64,000 nt of DNA from Hydractinia symbiolongicarpus (taxonomy: Eukaryota; Cnidaria; Hydrozoa; Anthoathecata; Hydractiniidae). Within the stretch, counting starts at the first letter, position 1. Each line of letters begins with the position of its first letter. The notes beneath the pieces are model-generated. The model was not told where the DNA came from and searched no databases. It saw nothing but the letters and a program-made list of their open reading frames with translations. The position numbers and the translations under genes are program-made. The stretch lies in the NCBI RefSeq assembly GCF_029227915.1, contig NC_079876.1:21888001-21952000 (forward strand), in the 5' to 3' direction. This document shows, in pieces, positions 61,051-64,000 of the stretch.

Positions 61051-64000
61051 TCCTTCTACACTCAATGGACTACGACGTTTCAAGTCGCTTTCCATCGCGC
61101 CATGGTCTTACAGCACAGTGAACTACGTGTAGAGGCCTCTAAGGGCTATTATATGACCTTTTATCACCTAATACAAGCCTTGCACGTAAATCACGTGGTT
61201 CCACGTACTTCCGCAGGTTAACATCGGTCTATTCCTACCACTCTCAATGGACTACGAGGTCTCAAGTCGCTTTCCAACGCGCCATGGTGTTACAACATAG
61301 TGAACTACGTGTAGAGGCCTCTAAAGACTGTTTTATGGCCCTTTGCCAACTAACAAAGGCCCTACACGTAAATCACGTGGTTCCACGTGCCTGCCCATGT
61401 TAACATCGGTCTATTCCTTTTACACTCACTGGACTACGACGTTTCAAGTCGTTTTCCATCGCGCCATGGTCTTACAACACTGTGAACTACGTGTAAAGGC
61501 TTTTGAAGACTGTAAAATGACATTCTGACGCCTAATGAAGGGTTTACACGTAAATCACGTGGTTCCACGAGCCTGCGCAGGTTACCATCGGTCTATTCCT
61601 TCCACTTTCAATGGACTACGACGTTTCAAGTCGCTTTCCATCGCGCCATGGTCTTACAGCACAGTGAACTACGTGTAGAGGCCTCTAAGGGCTATTATAT
61701 GACCTTTTATCACCTAATACAAGCCTTACACGTAAATCACGTGGTTCCACGTACTTCCGCAGGTTAACATCGGTCTATTCCTACCACTCTCAATGGACTA
61801 CGACGTGTCATGTCGTTTTCCGGCGCGCCATGGTCTTACAACGTAGTGAACTACGTGTAGAGGCCTCTAAAGACTGTTACAGGGCCCTTTGCCACCTAAG
61901 AAAGCCTTACACGTAAAACATGTGGTTCCATGTGTTAGCCCAGGTTACCATCGGTCTATTCCTTCTACACTCAATGGCGTACGACGTCTGAACTCATTTT
62001 ACATAGCGCCATGGTCTTACAACACAGTAATATACGTGTAGAGGCCTCTAAGGGCCGTTATATGACCTTTTACCACCTAATAAAAGCCTTACACGTAAAT
62101 CACGTGGTTCCACGTACTTCTGCAGGTTAAAATCGATGTATTCCTCCTACACTCAATGGACTACGACGTCTCAAGTCCTTTTCCATCGTCCCATGATCTT
62201 ACAACGCAGTGAACTACGTGTAGAGGCCTCTAAAGATTGTTATATGGCCTGTTACCGCCTAATAAAGGCTTTACACGTAATTCACGTCGTTCCAGGTGTC
62301 TGCGCAGGTTACCATCGGTCTATTCCTACCAGTCTCAATGGACTACGACGTCTGAACCCATTTTCAATAGCGCCATAGTCTTACAACACAGTAAAATACG
62401 TGTAGAGGCCGCTGAAGATTGTTTTATGGTCTGTTGCCGCCTAATAAAGGCTTTACACGTAATTCACGTGGTTCGACGTGTCTGCGCAGGTTACCATTGG
62501 TCTATTCCTTCCACTCTCAATGAACTACGATGTCTCATGACGCTTTCGATCGCGCCATGGTCTTACAGCACAGTGAACTACGTGTAAAGGCCTCTAAGGG
62601 CAGTTATATGACCTTTTACCACCTAATAAAAGCCTCACACGTAATACGTGTTGCTCCATGTGTTAGCCCAGGTAAACATCGGTCTATTCCCTTCTACACT
62701 CACTGGACTACGACGTCTGAACTCATTTCCCATCGCGCCAATGTCTTACAACGCAGTGGACTACGTGTAGAGGCCTCTAAGGATTGTAATATGACCTTTT
62801 ACCACCTAATAAAAGCCTTACACGTAAATCACGTGGTTCCACGTACTTCCGCAGGTTAACATCGATGTATTCCTCCTACACTCAATGGACTACGACGTCT
62901 CAAGTCCTTTTCCATCGTCCCAAGATCTTACAACGCAGTGAACTACGTGTAGAGGCCTCTAAAGATTGTTATATGGCCTGTTACCGCCTAATAAAGGCTT
63001 TACACGTAATTCACGTCGTTCCACGTGTCTGCGCAGGTTACCATCGGTCTATTCCTACCAGTCTCAATGGACTACGACGTCTGAACCCATTTTCCATAAC
63101 GCCATAGTCTTATAACACAGTAAAATACGTGTAGAGGCCTCTAAAGACTGTTATATGGCCCTTTCCCACCTAACAAAGGTCCTACACGTAAATCAAGTGG
63201 TTCCACGAGCCTGCGCAGGTTACCATCGGTCTATTCCTTCCACTCTCAATGGGCTACGACGTCTCAAGTTGTTTTCCATCACGCCATGGTCTCACAACAC
63301 AGTGAACTACCTGTAGAGGCCTCTAAGGCCTGTTATATGACATTTTACCACCTAATAAAAGCCTTACACGTAAAACATGTGGTTCCATGTGTTAGCCCAG
63401 GTAAACATCGGTCTATTCCTTCTACACTCACTGGACTACGACATTTCAAGTCATCTTCCAACGCAGTGAAATACGTGTAAAGGCCTCTAAGGACTGTTAT
63501 ACGGCATTTTGCCGCCTAATAAAGGCCTCACACCTAAAACACGTGGTTCGACGTGTCTGCGCAGGTTACCATCGGTCTATTCCTTCCACTCTCAATGGAC
63601 TACGAGGTCTCAAGTCGCTTTCCAACGCGCGATGGTCTTACAACATATTTAACTACGTGTAGAGGCCTCTAAAGACTGTTATATGGCCCTTTGCCAACTA
63701 ACAAAGGCCCTACACGTAAATCACGTGGTTCCACGTGCCTGCGCAGGTTAGCATCGGTCTATTCCTTCTACACTTACTGGACTACGTCGTTTCAAGTCGT
63801 TTTCCATCGCGCCATGGTCTTATAACACTGTAAACTACGTGTAGAGGTCTCTAAAGACTGTTAGATGGCCTTTTGACGTCTAGTAAAGGCTTTACACGTA
63901 AATCACGTGGCTCCCCGTGCCTGCGCAGTTCATCATCAGTACAGTCCTTCCGCCATAAATGGACTAAAACGTCTCAAGTTGTTTTCCATTCCGCCATTGT
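61050..64000 (+). repeat. Mixed right edge with 729-bp tetramer
   Basis: About 62,136-62,378 recurs at about 62,865-63,107 (offset 729: four monomers plus one base, the extra C in CTATTCCCTTC near 62,687). About 62,590-62,760 shares the rare CACGTAATACGTGTTGCTCC and CGCCAATGTCTTAC variants with about 45,410-45,570 (offset 17,183-17,184). From about 63,286 the order resembles 28.9-29.3 kb, ending in a D-type monomer cut by the window edge. The array therefore continues beyond 64,000. Confidence 0.8.

Larger units (their letters stand above)
1..64000 (+). repeat. Tandem satellite array, ~182-bp monomer, head to tail
   Basis: The landmark ATGGTCTTAC and its variants recur at 59, 241, 423, 605, 787, 968, 1150 and onward, 182 bp apart (181 or other lengths where a small indel is visible), to the end of the window. 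Every unit I examined is in the same orientation. The consensus is about 48% GC with about 12 CpG per unit, close to or slightly above the number expected from base composition. Monomers fall into several diverged types, and groups of types are copied together as higher-order repeats. No unique sequence interrupts the array. Known biology: nucleosome-length satellites with HOR structure are typical of eukaryotic centromeres and pericentromeres. The centromeric assignment is inference; subtelomeric or interstitial heterochromatin is possible. I do not recognise the family. Confidence 0.97.

Noticed and set aside
1-64000. CRISPR array
   Set aside because: Units are 182 bp and contiguous with variation spread over the whole unit; there are no short identical repeats with unique spacers and no cas genes.
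1-64000. Known satellites (primate alpha 171 bp, Arabidopsis 178 bp)
   Set aside because: Lengths differ and the motifs I remember from those families are absent. I cannot exclude a family I do not know.
1-64000. Inverted satellite blocks or inserted retrotransposons such as centromere-specific LTR elements
   Set aside because: Every landmark read is in the + orientation with spacing explained by whole monomers and small indels; there is no long gap in the register for an insert.
1-64000. Telomeric repeat or rDNA spacer array
   Set aside because: No TTAGGG, TTTAGGG or TTAGG tracts were seen, and no rRNA sequence or recognisable rDNA spacer landmark is present.

Overview
The whole 64-kb window is one uninterrupted satellite DNA array. 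A unit of about 182 bp repeats head to tail from the first base to the last, roughly 350 times, always in the same orientation. I see no protein-coding gene, rRNA, tRNA, CRISPR array or recognisable transposon. The open reading frames present are short (about 60-150 codons) and fall into a few recurring lengths. They are variants of one another because they are the same monomer read in rotating frames (182 is not a multiple of 3).

The content points to a eukaryotic centromeric or pericentromeric (possibly subtelomeric) heterochromatin block: a nucleosome-sized monomer and higher-order repeats (HORs), meaning groups of diverged monomers copied together as larger units. I do not recognise the satellite family and cannot name the species. 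It is not primate alpha satellite or the Arabidopsis 178-bp repeat as I know them, and I see no canonical CENP-B box.

Layout: 1-600 matches a segment about 54 kb away (54,217-54,816). 531-2,058 is a 545-bp trimeric HOR. 2,058-18,100 is a large, irregular HOR family built partly from internally deleted monomers (143 and 122 bp), with shifts of 1,539, 2,532, 910, 1,598 and 2,151 bp. 18,100-20,026 is mixed. 20,026-21,720 is a clean 546-bp trimer. 22,925-24,100 is another 546-bp trimer. 24,100-35,230 is a mosaic with 727-bp tetramers and a 1.5-kb segment duplicated 4,468 bp apart. 35,230-44,050 is a HOR family with units of 3,080, 1,625 and 2,171 bp. 44,100-50,200 is a visibly more diverged island. 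50,200-61,050 is a HOR family with units of 1,973, 1,791 and 2,700 bp. 61,050-64,000 is mixed.

The monomer is rich in dyad symmetry. It carries a 12-bp palindrome TAGAGGCCTCTA, the inverted repeat CACGTGGttCCACGTG, CTGCGCAG, and a longer 13/14-bp dyad with a 38-bp loop. It also has about five ACGT tetramers per unit, three of them spaced 9-10 bp apart. No genes act together here; the biology is chromosomal structure and the record of unequal exchange, slippage and conversion that made the array. Monomer coordinates below use M1 = the A of the landmark ATGGTCTTAC.
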